64,000 nt of DNA from assembly GCA_024734495.1 (NCBI GenBank), contig JALMQS010000225.1:11270039-11334038 (forward strand), in the 5' to 3' direction. Shown piece by piece: positions 1 through 9,911 of the stretch. How positions within the stretch are numbered: the first letter of the stretch is position 1; the number at the start of each line of letters is the position of its first letter. A program made the translations under genes and the position numbers. A model generated the notes under the pieces. The model was not told where the DNA came from, made no database searches, and was given only the letters and a program-made list of their open reading frames with translations. This DNA is from Forficula auricularia. Lineage: Eukaryota > Arthropoda > Insecta > Dermaptera > Forficulidae.

Positions 1-432
1 TATTACTTCAATATATGTAAAGTGCAATGACATAAAATTCAAAATTAAATTGTATTCAGAAAATCTAAAGAATAAAGTTCACGAAAAAATTAATAAGTTG
101 TTTGTCGATGAAGGTATTTATTAAAGGATTTAGATTTTGAAGAACTCAAAGTGGTAAAATTTAAGATAGATTGAAGGGGAGAATTCCCTTCTCTAAAAGA
201 GTATAAACGAATTGTCTTTTATATCGTATAATTAATTTCCAAAAACGAACGGATGGTGAGATGAGGCAAATCGAAAGTTTAAACTTTTTGGTATTTATAA
301 ATTTATTTATGTTTGAAATCACAACGTAGCATTAATTACTAAAAACAATATTAAACATTTCATTGAGCATAGTTACTCATTTGTATAATATTATAAGTTG
401 AGGGAGTAAACAATACTTAACATAAATCCTGT
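1..432. other. No recognised gene at left edge
   Basis: AT-rich sequence. The + strand is open from base 2 to about 121, ending in GAAG followed by a GT, which could be the tail of an exon, but the roughly 40 encoded residues are lysine- and asparagine-rich and I do not recognise them. Nothing else is supported. Confidence 0.3.
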
Positions 433-1560
433 CTTTCTTTTTTTTTTTAATGAAAATGATGGGAGAAGGAGTTACACCAAAAAGGTGTATCCCCTAAAGG
501 CCTGGGTTGGCCCCTCCATCTTGATAAGAAAAAGAAGAAAGAATTTTATGGGCTGGGTGGGGATCGAATGTATCTGTGGATACGGGTCTTAAACAGCTGA
601 AGGTTATAAGTCGCGGGAAAGATGGTGGCAGGGAGCGAGTTCCAGTCTCTGGAGGTCATAGGGATAAAAGAGTTGGCGAAAGCGCTTGTTCGATTTTTAT
701 CCAATTTGACAGCGAAGGGGTGCTGAGCGTTCGAAAACCGCGTGTTTCTCGTAAAGAGGGCATTAGGAGGGATAATTGATTTCAGCTCGACTGAACAGAC
801 ACCGTGATAGTATCTGTAGTACAGGGAAAGGGCAGAAACGGTTCTTCGGTGAGCCAGGGAGTCGAGTGAGTTGGTTAGAGCCGGGTCTCCTATTAGTTTA
901 ATTGCTCGCTTCTGAATCACATCCAGTGTAGCAAGAGAATGCTTGGAGGCACCCCTCTACAGATGAGAGCCATATTTGAAACGGGGACGAATTTGAGCCT
1001 TATACAGTGTAAGAAGTTGACTAGGAGTATAATACCGTCTAGACCTAAACAGGAGATCAAGGTTGCGCGCTGCAGCTTTAGCAGTGGTTGAGATATGGTC
1101 ATTCCATGAAAGGTCAGACCCTAGAGTTACGCCTAGCATTGAAATTTTATCCCTAAATTCCAGTGAATTTGAATCGAACGATAGGTTTCTGTCAACGCGC
1201 CTAGAAATAAGGCAACACTGAATTTTCACTGCATTGAAGTTAACTAGTTTTGGGATCCCCAGTTTTTAAGTCTCCATAAGTCTAAATTTATTGAGGAGGC
1301 AATGTCTGCACGGTTTTTATGCGATGCAGGGGCGTTATGTAGGGTGCTGTCATCTGCGTAACAATGTACCGGATTGGAGGGCAAATTTAGAAGGTCGTTG
1401 ATATAGATAAGAAAGAGCGTAGGGGAGATAACCGATCCCTGAGGGACTCCAGCGTTGGTATGGAAGAAGGAAGATGATATTCCATCGATGATTTCTGTGA
1501 ATGATTGGTCAATTTGATCAAAGGGCCAGAAGCAATAGTAACCCACATGACTTGAGGGGA
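433..1560 (-). mobile_element. Jockey-like non-LTR retrotransposon fragment (3' part, broken)
   Basis: The minus strand encodes pieces of a LINE reverse transcriptase in three frames. The piece at 1244-1546 carries the RT motif GVPQGSVISPTLF and the catalytic YADD box. Those at 957-1229 and 546-920 carry the post-RT C-terminal region, with SRDWNSLPATIFPATYNL near the end. A poly-T run near 436-448 is the complement of the poly-A tail, so the 3' end lies to the left. Frame breaks and the missing 5' half make it a dead, 5'-truncated copy. Relatives lie at 10017-10725, 33556-33790 and 34478-34575. Assignment to the Jockey-type clade is from motif style only. Confidence 0.85.
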
Positions 1561-1642
1561 TTTGATCTAAGAAAAAGAAGATACTCGAATAATTAGTTAT
1601 TGATATGTAAGCTTTTAATGTAAAAATATAATGATATTTAAA

Positions 1643-1747
1643 TTAAGCAAAGATATCTTCGTCTTCATCCCATTGATTACGCTCTTCACTATTGCAAGGG
1701 TCTGCCACAATCATACCTGTTGATGTATCGATTTCATTAAAAAAAAT
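1643..1747 (-). CDS. Possible terminal coding exon of an unrecognised minus-strand gene
   Basis: On the minus strand an acceptor-like ACTTAG at 1753-1748 is followed by 34 open codons and a TAA at 1645-1643. The peptide is well composed rather than AT-biased filler: it contains EIDTSTGMIVADPCNSEER and ends in the acidic WDEDEDIFA. The composition and the acidic carboxy end look like real protein, but I do not recognise the family, and the upstream exons are not evident; the Ty3/gypsy insertion at 2132-3386 may separate them. It could also be a relic of a retrotransposon ORF. Confidence 0.4.
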   Translation of the reverse strand: MFFNEIDTSTGMIVADPCNSEERNQWDEDEDIFA

Positions 1748-2126
1748 CTAAGTAAAAACTTAAAATAATTAAAAATGAAAGATTTTATAAAGAAAATTTT
1801 ATTTATTTAAGAATTAAATGTATTGTTCAAAAATAAAAATACACTACATTAAACAAATAGATATATAAAATTCTTATACCTAAATATAAAATATTTTTTA
1901 AATAACTCCATTTCAGACATTGTTTTTTCTTTAAATAAATTATGTTTTATTGGATATAAATTAATACATACAATAAGAATTTTATAAGAATATTATTAAT
2001 ATTTTTAACATTTGGGGAGAAATTTTCCTTTTTTCACTGAACAATTTTTAGAATGAAATTTCTTTTTTGACTAAAATTGCTTTCAACAAAGCAGCTGCAG
2101 CATTCTAAAAAAATTTATTTGAAAAG
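1748..2126. other. AT-rich spacer
   Basis: No convincing gene. A possible minus-strand start (ATG with good upstream A's near 1922) precedes a GTATAAG donor-like site, but its phase does not match the possible exon at 1643-1747. Confidence 0.3.
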
Positions 2127-2131
2127 GGGAT

Positions 2132-2289
2132 TGTTGGATAGGCGTTGCTAGGCAACGCTGGTTATTGTTTACTGTTGATTGTTGTTGTTTGTTTTGTTTT
2201 CTAATTCTTATGTGATATTTGATTGAATAAAGATTATTCGTTACCCAATTGAGTTGTGTGAATATTTTACTATTATGACGGATACAACA
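2132..2289 (+). repeat. 5' LTR of Ty3/gypsy element
   Basis: 158-bp direct repeat, identical to 3229-3386, with TGTTG...CAACA inverted ends. It contains AATAAA near its middle, and the gag start ATG lies inside it at 2275. Confidence 0.95.
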
Positions 2290-2580
2290 ACTGGCGACGA
2301 GGATGGGATCCACAGTGAAAAGAAAGGAACAAGAATCACCCTAAATGATTTCAATCCATCTATCATGGAATGGGATGCCTGGAAGATAAAGTTTGAAAAA
2401 ATTTTATTCTTAGAAAATGTTAAAGATGATGATTATAAAAGAGCTCTGTTAATCAATTATCTATCACCACAACCATTTCAGGTAATACTTTCAGTTTGTA
2501 AACCATTAAAGCCCAACGATTATTCATTCGGTGATATTATGTCAAAGCTTGATTCAAATTATAAAAAAAACACCTTTTTT
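2275..2580 (+). pseudogene. Truncated Gag of Ty3/gypsy element
   Basis: The ORF starts at an ATG 15 bases before the LTR end (MTDTTTGDEDG) and reads through the primer-binding site into a Gag-like N-terminus (FNPSIMEWDAWKIKFE, then LLINYLSPQPFQVIL), typical of insect Ty3/gypsy Gag proteins. It runs about 100 residues to the deletion junction and ends shortly after at 2601. No zinc knuckle or protease remains. Placing the start codon within the LTR means the first Gag residues are encoded by LTR plus primer-binding site. Confidence 0.75.
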
Positions 2581-2586
2581 ATACGT

Positions 2587-3220
2587 ACAGTATACGCTTA
2601 ATGAGAGAATAATTCAAACCAAGTTGGAAAATTTTCTGTTCCGATATCGAGTTACACCTCATACAACAACACTAAAATCACCAAGTTCATTATTTCTAAA
2701 CAGAGAATTGCGTACAGAGCTAGATTTTCTAAGTCCTTTCAAGAAAAATGTAACATGTGATGAAATACCATCAACTGATCGAGTGAGGAATTTCAAGGAA
2801 GGAGATGAGGTGATAGTTAGAGATTTTAGGAGGGTAAGAAGGTCAGATTGGACTAAGGGAATTTTAGAAAAGAAAATAGGAAACAGAATATGGATTGTAA
2901 AAATTAGTGGAGAAAATTGGCGCAGACATGAAGATCAAATAAAACGGGGTTTCCAGAAAGATCCCGATGAAGAACCATTAAAAGATCCCGATGAAGAACC
3001 ATTAATCATTCCCCCAATAATTCCACCTGTGGCTAATAATGGCAACAATACTGAAACACCCACTATTCGACACCAGATTCCAAATACAGCGTCTCCACCG
3101 TTAGAACCTTCGCCAGCGAATAAACGAACCGTTTCTGATCCATCGCAAAATTCAACGACCTCAGGCACAAGACCTAAAAGAACATGCAAAGCGCCTCAAC
3201 ACCTTATAGAAGAAATTTAG
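2587..3220 (+). pseudogene. Integrase C-terminal remnant of Ty3/gypsy element
   Basis: About 210 open codons. They encode the end of the integrase core (FLFRYRVTPHTTTLKSPSSLF) followed by the C-terminal DNA-binding region (FKEGDEVIVRDF, W-x-KGILEKKIG, H-E-D-Q-I-K), then a proline-rich tail ending just before the 3' LTR. A 21-bp tandem duplication (DPDEEPLKDPDEEPL) lies near 2960-3003. The DDE catalytic residues are missing, so it cannot integrate on its own. Confidence 0.85.
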
Positions 3221-3228
3221 AGGGAAGG

Positions 3229-3386
3229 TGTTGGATAGGCGTTGCTAGGCAACGCTGGTTATTGTTTACTGTTGATTGTTGTTGTTTGTTTTGTTTTCTA
3301 ATTCTTATGTGATATTTGATTGAATAAAGATTATTCGTTACCCAATTGAGTTGTGTGAATATTTTACTATTATGACGGATACAACA
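3229..3386 (+). repeat. 3' LTR of Ty3/gypsy element
   Basis: Identical to the 5' LTR and followed by the target duplication GGGAT. Confidence 0.95.
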
Positions 3387-3526
3387 GGGATAATTATTCC
3401 CGAAAGATTTAAAATATTAACAAACGTTTTTCTGATTGTTATTAAAGAAGAGTATTCATTTATATAAATTAATTTGACTCAAAACCCCATTCTGAAAGAC
3501 TTGCATATCAATCAATCAATCAAAAT

Positions 3527-3714
3527 ATACTATATAATAAAGCAGTAAGCATTCACTTGATTTGTCCGGTTTCGCCCACTTATGGCTCAGCCCGCTGTGT
3601 ACTCTATCTATCTTAGACTTTCTGGAAACTTCTAGAAACTTCGGGAACATACTGGTATGTTCCACAAGGACATTCGTTCACAAGAATTGGACCAAAAGCG
3701 GGCTTTGCAGCTGG
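3527..3714 (+). mobile_element. Candidate mini-Helitron carrying a heat-shock element
   Basis: The 5' side reads TATACTATATAATAAAGC, the usual look of a Helitron 5' end. The 3' side ends GCGGGCTTTGCAGCTGG followed by T, i.e. a GC-rich tail and CTRR end before a host T, with no target duplication. At about 188 bp it is non-coding. The tail resembles those at 12488 and 56822. It lies in an intersectin intron or just upstream of the C2 exons. Termini are inferred from family style only. Confidence 0.5.
3620..3647. promoter_or_regulatory. Perfect six-unit heat-shock element
   Basis: TTC and GAA triplets alternate six times with exact 2-bp spacers (TTCnnGAA three times over). This is the textbook binding array for two HSF trimers. 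A 9-bp inverted repeat (GGAACATAC/GTATGTTCC) follows at once. Such an array by chance in AT-rich DNA is improbable. Confidence 0.8.
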
Positions 3715-3876
3715 TTTATTAAATATTTTAAATAAAAATTTCTCTAATTCACATTAAAATAAAAAGTATGCTTTTCAAATAAGATTCGATTAAAAATTAT
3801 ATTATTAAATTGTTAGAATTCGATTTTAATGTTTATTTAAAATCATTACATCTTTAATTTTTATTTTGTCATTTAG

Positions 3877-3951
3877 AAAAAGCTCAATTTGGAGCTTGCG
3901 GAAGAATTCTAGTTGGTGTTACCGAAGGCATCGGTCTTAGATCTGCCTCTG
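3877..3951 (+). CDS. ITSN: Intersectin C2-domain exon (first strand of C2)
   Basis: After the acceptor ATTTAG the exon encodes ...GRILVGVTEGIGLRSASG, which aligns with the start of the C-terminal C2 domain of long-form intersectins (GxLLVxVxEGxxLxxxxGKSDPYCEV). The phase (2 bases in, 1 base out) joins exactly to the exon at 6159. Upstream intersectin exons (SH3, DH, PH) are not visible in the window. Exon calling rests on reading frame, splice sites and domain continuity. Confidence 0.8.
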
Positions 3952-5723
3952 GTGAGCCAAAATCAAGATTTATTATATCTATTATAGTATTTAGTTGAAT
4001 ATTTGATTCTTCTTGCTACATCGCAATATTCGTAGAATTTCCACCTTAATGCTTACTTATTCTTGTTAAATTTTCAAACTATGTATACTAAAATAATGCA
4101 TGAAAGGTTTTTCTTAAAATATTTTCTGTAATGTATGTTAGAATTTACTACCTAATTTATAGGCAAAATTTTAATTCTGAAAAAAAAAATTGAATAAAAG
4201 ATAAAGGATAAAAAAATGTGATTCATACCCAAAACTGGCGAACTGTAAAGAGGTATTAGTCTTCAAGACAATTTCAAACAGTGTATCCACTTCACGTCAT
4301 ATAGCAGATATGCAGTTTAACAATATAATTTCATATTACTCTATATAGATAATAACTTAAGAAGAACCTATGCATGATGTTATATTTATCATTGCCTTTT
4401 AGTGTATTTTTAATTTTTCAACAAAAGAAATTGTATGCATGGTCCCTCTAATATATTTTTTAATCTTAATCATGGCATGAACTAAATGTTGCTTGCGGTG
4501 CTTATTTCTAAACTTGCATGCTTTAGCCCGATATCCAGCTGACCCTATAGGAGGGCTTCTTCTCACCTTAATAGGAGGATATTCACTTCCATCTCGAAAA
4601 TTGTCAGGTAAAATAATCCTCTTAATAATATTGTTAATTTCTTTTCTTATCTTTCAATATACATATGTTGGCGAAAATCACAATAGGGTGACACAACTCT
4701 TCAAGATATATAGAATTAATAATAATTACATGTAAAATCACGAGAATTCACTCCTGACTTTTATGAGAGAGCTTATCGAGAAAACAAAATCTTTTCTCCC
4801 ATGAGGATAACTTTGCTTTCTCTTTAATGGCGCCTCGAACGGTTGCTGATTTTCGTCAATATACCGAGTTTTCATTTTCAAGTACGCATTATTGAAACTT
4901 CGTTAGCATTGAAAGGAGCTATGAAATTGATTAAATAGGAAAACTAGTATTAATAAACCTGTTTATGATTTTTTTTTAAGAACTGTTTTCATATATATAG
5001 GGTTTTCCAATAGGGGGGGGGGGGGGGGGCGAGATCATAAACCGAACCTGTTCAAGTTGTTTTTTGACAATGGGCAGCTGATCTTCGTTTTAGCCAAAAT
5101 TGTTTGTCATTTAGTGGTATTAATATTTATTATTATAGAAATTTGTTTTGAATATAACTATATAACACTTAGGAATCAATCAAGCGCTTTGACATTAAAA
5201 TTTAATAAAATTCAGAAAGTGGAGTTAATCGATTTGGCAAGTGAAGCATTCATACATATAATGATTAGAGAGAAAAAAGTTTTAAAATCGAGAAGAATAA
5301 TCTAATTTGTTTAGGAAAATTAGTATTATAACGGTCAATGCTTTAAAAATCTCCTCGTAACATGCTTTAATTTAACATATTATCTATAATATATTCTATG
5401 TTAACTTTTTCCTAGGACCCTTTATGTGACATTAAGCAAGCCACTAACTAAATTTCTAAAACTTATTTAAGTATTCTGATTCAACAATTTTTTTTTTCAT
5501 AATTTTCAAAAATAACTGAAGAGCTTAGTTGGATGAACATGTTAGGCACTTTCCAAGTTTAGTAAATTTGTAACTTAACATGTTCATACAGAAGATGTTT
5601 AATTAGCCAAAAATTGAAAATAAATTAGAACAACCATTAATTTTAAACTAACCCTGTATATTTATTGTTCTTCATAAGCTAATGTAGTTAAAATAAAATA
5701 TACTTGAGGGTAACAAAACAACA
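3952..5723 (+). other. Intersectin intron, AT-rich, no gene
   Basis: Starts with GTGAGC. It holds a 17-G homopolymer at 5013-5029 and no recognisable coding sequence; the open frames at 4493-4735 and 5057-5305 are AT-biased and lack homology that I can see. Confidence 0.6.
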
Positions 5724-5982
5724 ATATCGTCGCCTTAGAGTGTAAACCTGTTAACTCACAACAAGGAAATTTTACAGGGCAGAGAAAAAACAAACAAAAT
5801 TTAATATTGTTGTTATGGAAAGAAACTATTTTTCACATTTTTTTTCTAAAACTTACGATGGTAATTTTAAGTACCAGGTTTACTTGGACGATGCTGCATT
5901 TCTTTTTCTTTCGAACGGTATTAATATGTCATATATGATAAAAAATGGATTTAGCAGGTTTTCACTATAAGGCGACGTTATA
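5724..5982 (+). repeat. TIR mini-element (ATATCGTCGCCTTAGAGTG family)
   Basis: About 259 bp with inverted ends: ATATCGTCGCCTTAGAG on the left and its imperfect complement ending GGCGACGTTATA on the right, non-coding. Other copies are at 27538-27752 (inverted, truncated) and 27871-28685. It lies in the intersectin intron. Confidence 0.75.
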
Positions 5983-6158
5983 ATCTTTAAACTATTGTAT
6001 ATTGTCTATTCCTTTATATTGCACTATTTATGTGGACATGGCTTTTTCCTTATGTTATTATCTATAGACATTGAATGTTTTTCTTATTTAACTTAATAGA
6101 TAGGTATATGTAGTATTTTATTCTATCGTGGAAAACTAATATTTTTTTTTAAATATAG

Positions 6159-6332
6159 GAAAATGCGATGCGTTTTGTGAAGTTTCCATGGGTTCACAAG
6201 AGCATCGAACCAAAGTTTATCCAGGAAGCTGTGATCCAAAATGGAATTCTTCAATGCAATTTTTAGTTAAAGATGTACGGGAAGATGTCCTATGCATAAC
6301 TGTTTTTGATCAAGGCTATTTTTCACCTAATG
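6159..6332 (+). CDS. ITSN: Intersectin C2-domain exon
   Basis: Encodes the core of the C2 domain: GKCDAFCEVSMGSQ, then DPKWNSSMQF and VLCITVFDQGYFSPN. The spacing of C2 beta strands matches the C-terminal C2 of intersectins (CEVTMGSQ..., NPKWNS..., LCITVF...FSPDDFLGRTE). In the calcium-binding loops the usual aspartates are only partly kept (CD rather than SD-PY), as is common in intersectin. Splice sites: ATATAG acceptor, GGTAATT donor; phase 1 out. Confidence 0.9.
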
Positions 6333-6872
6333 GTAATTTGTTGAAATAAAAAGTTTATTAAGATTGGAGTAATTTTTTGAGACGGACTGTTAAGTGAAAT
6401 TGAGTGGATATCGATGAGGCAGTCCAAAAAAAGAAGAAGATAATTTACACTATCTTTTTATTCATAAAACCGACGTATCAGAGGCTATTCCCTCCTTCTT
6501 CAGGGTTTTGAAAAGTCAGTGAAGGAAATCCAATGCGACATTCCCCTCTGTCTCCTCTTTCAGTGGCAGTAACAATAATATATTGTATTTCATTCTTAAC
6601 ATAATTATAGTGCAGTACTACACTATAATTCTGCTGAGAATGAAATACAATATATTATTGTTACTGCCACTGAAAGAGGAGAGAGGGGAATGTCGCATTG
6701 ATTTCTTCACTGACTTTTCAAACCCCTGAAAAAGGAGGGAATAGCCTCCGAAACGTCGGTTTTATGAATAAAAAGATAGTGTAAATTATCTTCATCTTTT
6801 TTTGAACTGCCTCATCGATATCCACTCACTTTAAAGTTTATATTGTTATTTATTTAATATAATTTTTTTTAG
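6333..6872 (+). repeat. Last intersectin intron, occupied by a fold-back element (6386-6834)
   Basis: The arms are near-perfect inverted repeats: GTGGATATCGATGAGGCAGT on the left and its complement on the right, each about 180 bp. Both arms carry a degenerate hammerhead-like motif (6472-6503 minus; 6726-6757 plus). A relative lies at 34925-36050. The transcribed intron would fold into one long hairpin. Confidence 0.85.
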
Positions 6873-7048
6873 AGTTCCTTGGCCGCACTGAAGTACGCGT
6901 TTGTGATATTTTACGGGATACACAAACTACTCCTGGACCTATTGTTAAAAAACTTCGCCTACATGAGTGTGAGAGGGGAGAGATAATTATCAAACTTGAT
7001 CTACGACTCTTCGGTAATGCTTTCGAGATGATGCAACTGCAACGATAA
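6873..7048 (+). CDS. ITSN: Intersectin terminal exon, end of C2 domain
   Basis: Acceptor TTTTTTAG, then EFLGRTEVRVCDILRDTQ..., GPIVKKLRLHE, GEIIIKLDLRLF, ending ...MMQLQR and TAA at 7046-7048. FLGRTEI-RV-DI and GEI-V-LDLQLF are hallmarks of the intersectin C-terminus, so this is the real end of the long isoform. The product is an endocytic scaffold with RhoGEF activity (Cdc42 in vertebrates); the C2 domain is thought to bind membranes. No clear AATAAA is seen just downstream before the fold-back at 7174. Confidence 0.9.
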
Positions 7049-7173
7049 TCAAACTTCTCTTCCTTAAGATGTTATTTCTTTAAAACTTAAATTTATTTAT
7101 CTTATATTTATTTCTATCAATTTTATTAATAATAATTCTTTAAAAAGAACCGTGTTTGGTGGCCCTATTTTAT

Positions 7174-7677
7174 TTTAATGAATTGGCTAAGAGGCCAGTT
7201 ATGAGAAAAAAAGTTGAAATAAAAGCCAACTTCTATTTGATACTTTATTTTGGGCAGAAGTAATCGATATTTTACAACGTTTCGAGCGCTACACCGCTGC
7301 TCTTTCAGTGTACGTCGGCCAAGTCACAGAAACACGCAAAATTTTTCTCCAGCTTATTCTAAACATTATTATAATACAAAGGTGAAGTTTAGTATTGGCA
7401 CCTGAAGGGTTGCCAGATATAATTAATCTAATGAATTTATACAGAGGTAGAATGTGATACCGGCAACTGGGTAGTTGCCAGGTATAACTAACGTCTGCTG
7501 GAGATAAATTTTGCGTGTTTTTGTGACTTGGTTGACGTGCACTGATGAAGAGCAGCGGTGTAGCGCTCGAAACGTAAAATATCGATTACTTCTGCCCAAA
7601 ATAAAGTATCAAATAGAAGTTGGCTTTTATTTCAACTTTTTATTTTCCCATAACTGGCCCCTTAGCCAATTGATTAA
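7174..7677. repeat. Fold-back element with hammerhead-like motifs in both arms
   Basis: The left arm (from TTTTAATGAATTGGCTAAG) and the right arm (ending CTTAGCCAATTGATTAAAA) are inverted over about 180 bp around a unique centre near 7355-7490. Each arm contains CTGA..GA/hairpin/GAAACGT; the right-arm copy at 7542 has the intact CTGATGA. It lies just downstream of intersectin. Confidence 0.85.
7542..7575 (+). ncRNA. Hammerhead-ribozyme-like motif
   Basis: CTGATGA, then a hairpin (GAGC...GCTC around a loop), then GAAACGT. This is the conserved hammerhead core with a very short palindromic stem III (ACGT). One extra A lies between the core and stem II, as in all copies here. A degenerate mirror copy is at 7277-7310 on the minus strand. 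Confidence 0.5.
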
Positions 7678-9911
7678 AATAATTCTTTAAATTTGTTATT
7701 TTATACCAATTTTATAATGTGTATAAATCAAAAAAGGAAATTTTGATTATATACAATTAAGTTATTAAAACAACCCACATGCAATGGTAAAAAATTAAGA
7801 AAGAAATATAAATAATTAAAAAAAAAAACTGTAAATATATTTCTATAATTTTTGATTTATGTTTTGATAAAGATTCCTCGAGCAAATAAATAAAAGATGA
7901 TTGTGTAGTTTTTTTGATTGAGACACCAGGCTTGATCCGAATAAAAAATATAATATAAAATTTCAATTGACTTCTCAGATCCACATTTAAAAACATTTTT
8001 ATGTAAAAAAATTATGATCTTGGGACTTTGGTAAATGAATATAAAATATAAGCAAATTTCAATTCAATTAATCGCTAGTGCTATTAATTCCTGAAATTTT
8101 ACATTAAAACAAAGAAAATAAAGACGCTTTTTATGCAGTGAATAGTAAAATGAGAATATTTTATTTAATTAATTTGAAAACGATCTTATTAATCATTCAT
8201 TTTTTCACATTCTTTTCTCTAGCATAGAAAATTTGTCAAAAAAATGGATCGAAAAATGACATTAGAGAAAAATCAGAAAATTTACTCATTCTTGACTTTG
8301 GCATAAAAGTATCGATATATACTTAATGATGAATTTTAAACACACAATCAATCTTCTTAATGATTTATATGGAAAAAATGTTTAGATGTCTCGAGGTAGT
8401 CCTTTATTCAAACAATTTTATTTTCTTAAAGAATGAATCCAATATTATAAGATTTAATTGAAATCATTATTTATTTTCTTTTATAATAAATATTATAATA
8501 TTATCGAAGGCAAGTTAAATTATATACATATATATATATATATATCAAGTTGAAATAATAGATTTAGTGCGCCTTTATCGAATTTTTTTCTTTTAATTAA
8601 TCTATGTAAATTATGATGAAAGAAAATAAACTATTTAACTTTGAAAAATGAAGAATATGAGATTATGTTAGTTAAAATCCAATTTTTAATCACCACACAA
8701 GAAAATAGATATGCTTATATATATCCTCAGAAACATTATCATCAAATGACATAAACAATTAAATTCATAAAATTGGATAATGTGATATTTTGGCCATTCC
8801 TAATAAATATATTAAGTAAAATATCTTTTTATTTAATTTATTGTTATATTAAAGTATAAAATAAAAATGTTATTTATTCTACTTTATCTTTTAGTAATTT
8901 TAGTAAAATAATTAGAATATCTTGAATTCACTTCATTAGGTATAATTTTTTTTTTTTTTTTAATAAAAAATTGTTAATAATTTGTTGAAATTCTATATTA
9001 TTTAAAATACATATAAAAGTACAAAACGGGTTCCAACTAAATATTCCAATCAAAGTGTTCACAATGAAAAAAAAATATAATAATTCAAAAGAATGCCTTA
9101 TCTTTATACATTCTATATGTCATTTTATTTTTCTAGATTTAATAAATATATTTTGGTATAATTTAATAATTTATTATATTTTAAAACATCATCAACTTTT
9201 CTGAATTTTTATAGAGTTTTCTAATGTTTTATAGAACAAAATCTTTAAATGATATTCAATAATCCTTTATTTGAAACTTGAGGAGATGCATTTAAAAGAC
9301 ATATCAGTATTTGAATATAAAATAAAAAAACAAACAAAATATATATATACCTATATATATACAAATCTTTTAAAAAATAATCTTCAAATGCTTAATAAGA
9401 TCCAGCTTTTATTAAACATTTGAAGATTGTTTTTTAAAAGATTTGAATTTATTTAAATTATAAAACAATCAATATTTTTTTTTCAATATATATATATATA
9501 TATATATACCTACACTCTGATTTTTTTCGAAAATGTTAAAAAAAATTATATATTAAATCAATTTATTTGTAGTGTTACATTCTGTTAAAAACCAAATTTT
9601 TTTTAAATATTAAAATATTTTTTTTATATGATATTATTTATTTAATTGCACTGCTAAAATGTAGATATTCCTCTTCCCTTCCCTAATAAATTTATTTTTT
9701 TAGATATTTTTCATCATCAATACGAACATGCATTAGAGATTAGACAATGTTATATGTTTCTTTTTAAGTTATTTCCTGTATGTAGATCTTATTTCATATT
9801 ATCTTATTAGCAGTCCGAACCGATAAAGCATATTGTTACTTTTATTTTTTTGGCCCCCTAAAAATAACTCTTTTATTATAGGTTATTATTTTATCTTATT
9901 TCATTTTTCAT
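7678..9911. other. AT-rich intergenic region
   Basis: No gene. Contains AT microsatellites near 8525-8545, 9338-9360 and 9487-9508, and one long hairpin at 9361-9446. The open frame at 7757-7996 is low-complexity and not credible as protein. Confidence 0.6.
9361..9446. repeat. Short hairpin with 29-bp arms
   Basis: CAAATCTTTTAAAAAATAA... pairs with ...TTTTTTAAAAGATTTG across a loop of about 27 bases, with one mismatch. It is flanked by AT microsatellites. The size is like a pre-miRNA but the composition suggests a repeat remnant. Confidence 0.6.

Larger units (their letters stand above)
2132..3386 (+). mobile_element. Ty3/gypsy LTR retrotransposon with large internal deletion
   Basis: Two identical 158-bp LTRs (2132-2289, 3229-3386) begin TGTTGG and end TACAACA, and are flanked by the 5-bp target duplication GGGAT (2127-2131 and 3387-3391). 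The primer-binding-site-like ACTGGCGACGAGG follows the 5' LTR, and a purine tract (AGAGGGAAGG) precedes the 3' LTR. Only the Gag N-terminus and the integrase C-terminus remain; the rest of gag, protease, RT, RNase H and most of integrase are gone, with the junction near 2560-2590. Identical LTRs mean a recent insertion, so the element was probably mobilised already deleted, by proteins of a full-length relative. Confidence 0.95.

Noticed and set aside
4493..4735. 80-codon open frame with a hydrophobic stretch
   Set aside because: AT-biased intronic sequence, no splice signals or homology; the hydrophobic run is the result of T-rich codons.
8521..8546. Short tandem TA tracts as possible CRISPR or satellite
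   Set aside because: Plain microsatellite in a eukaryotic genome; no spacer-repeat structure anywhere in the window.
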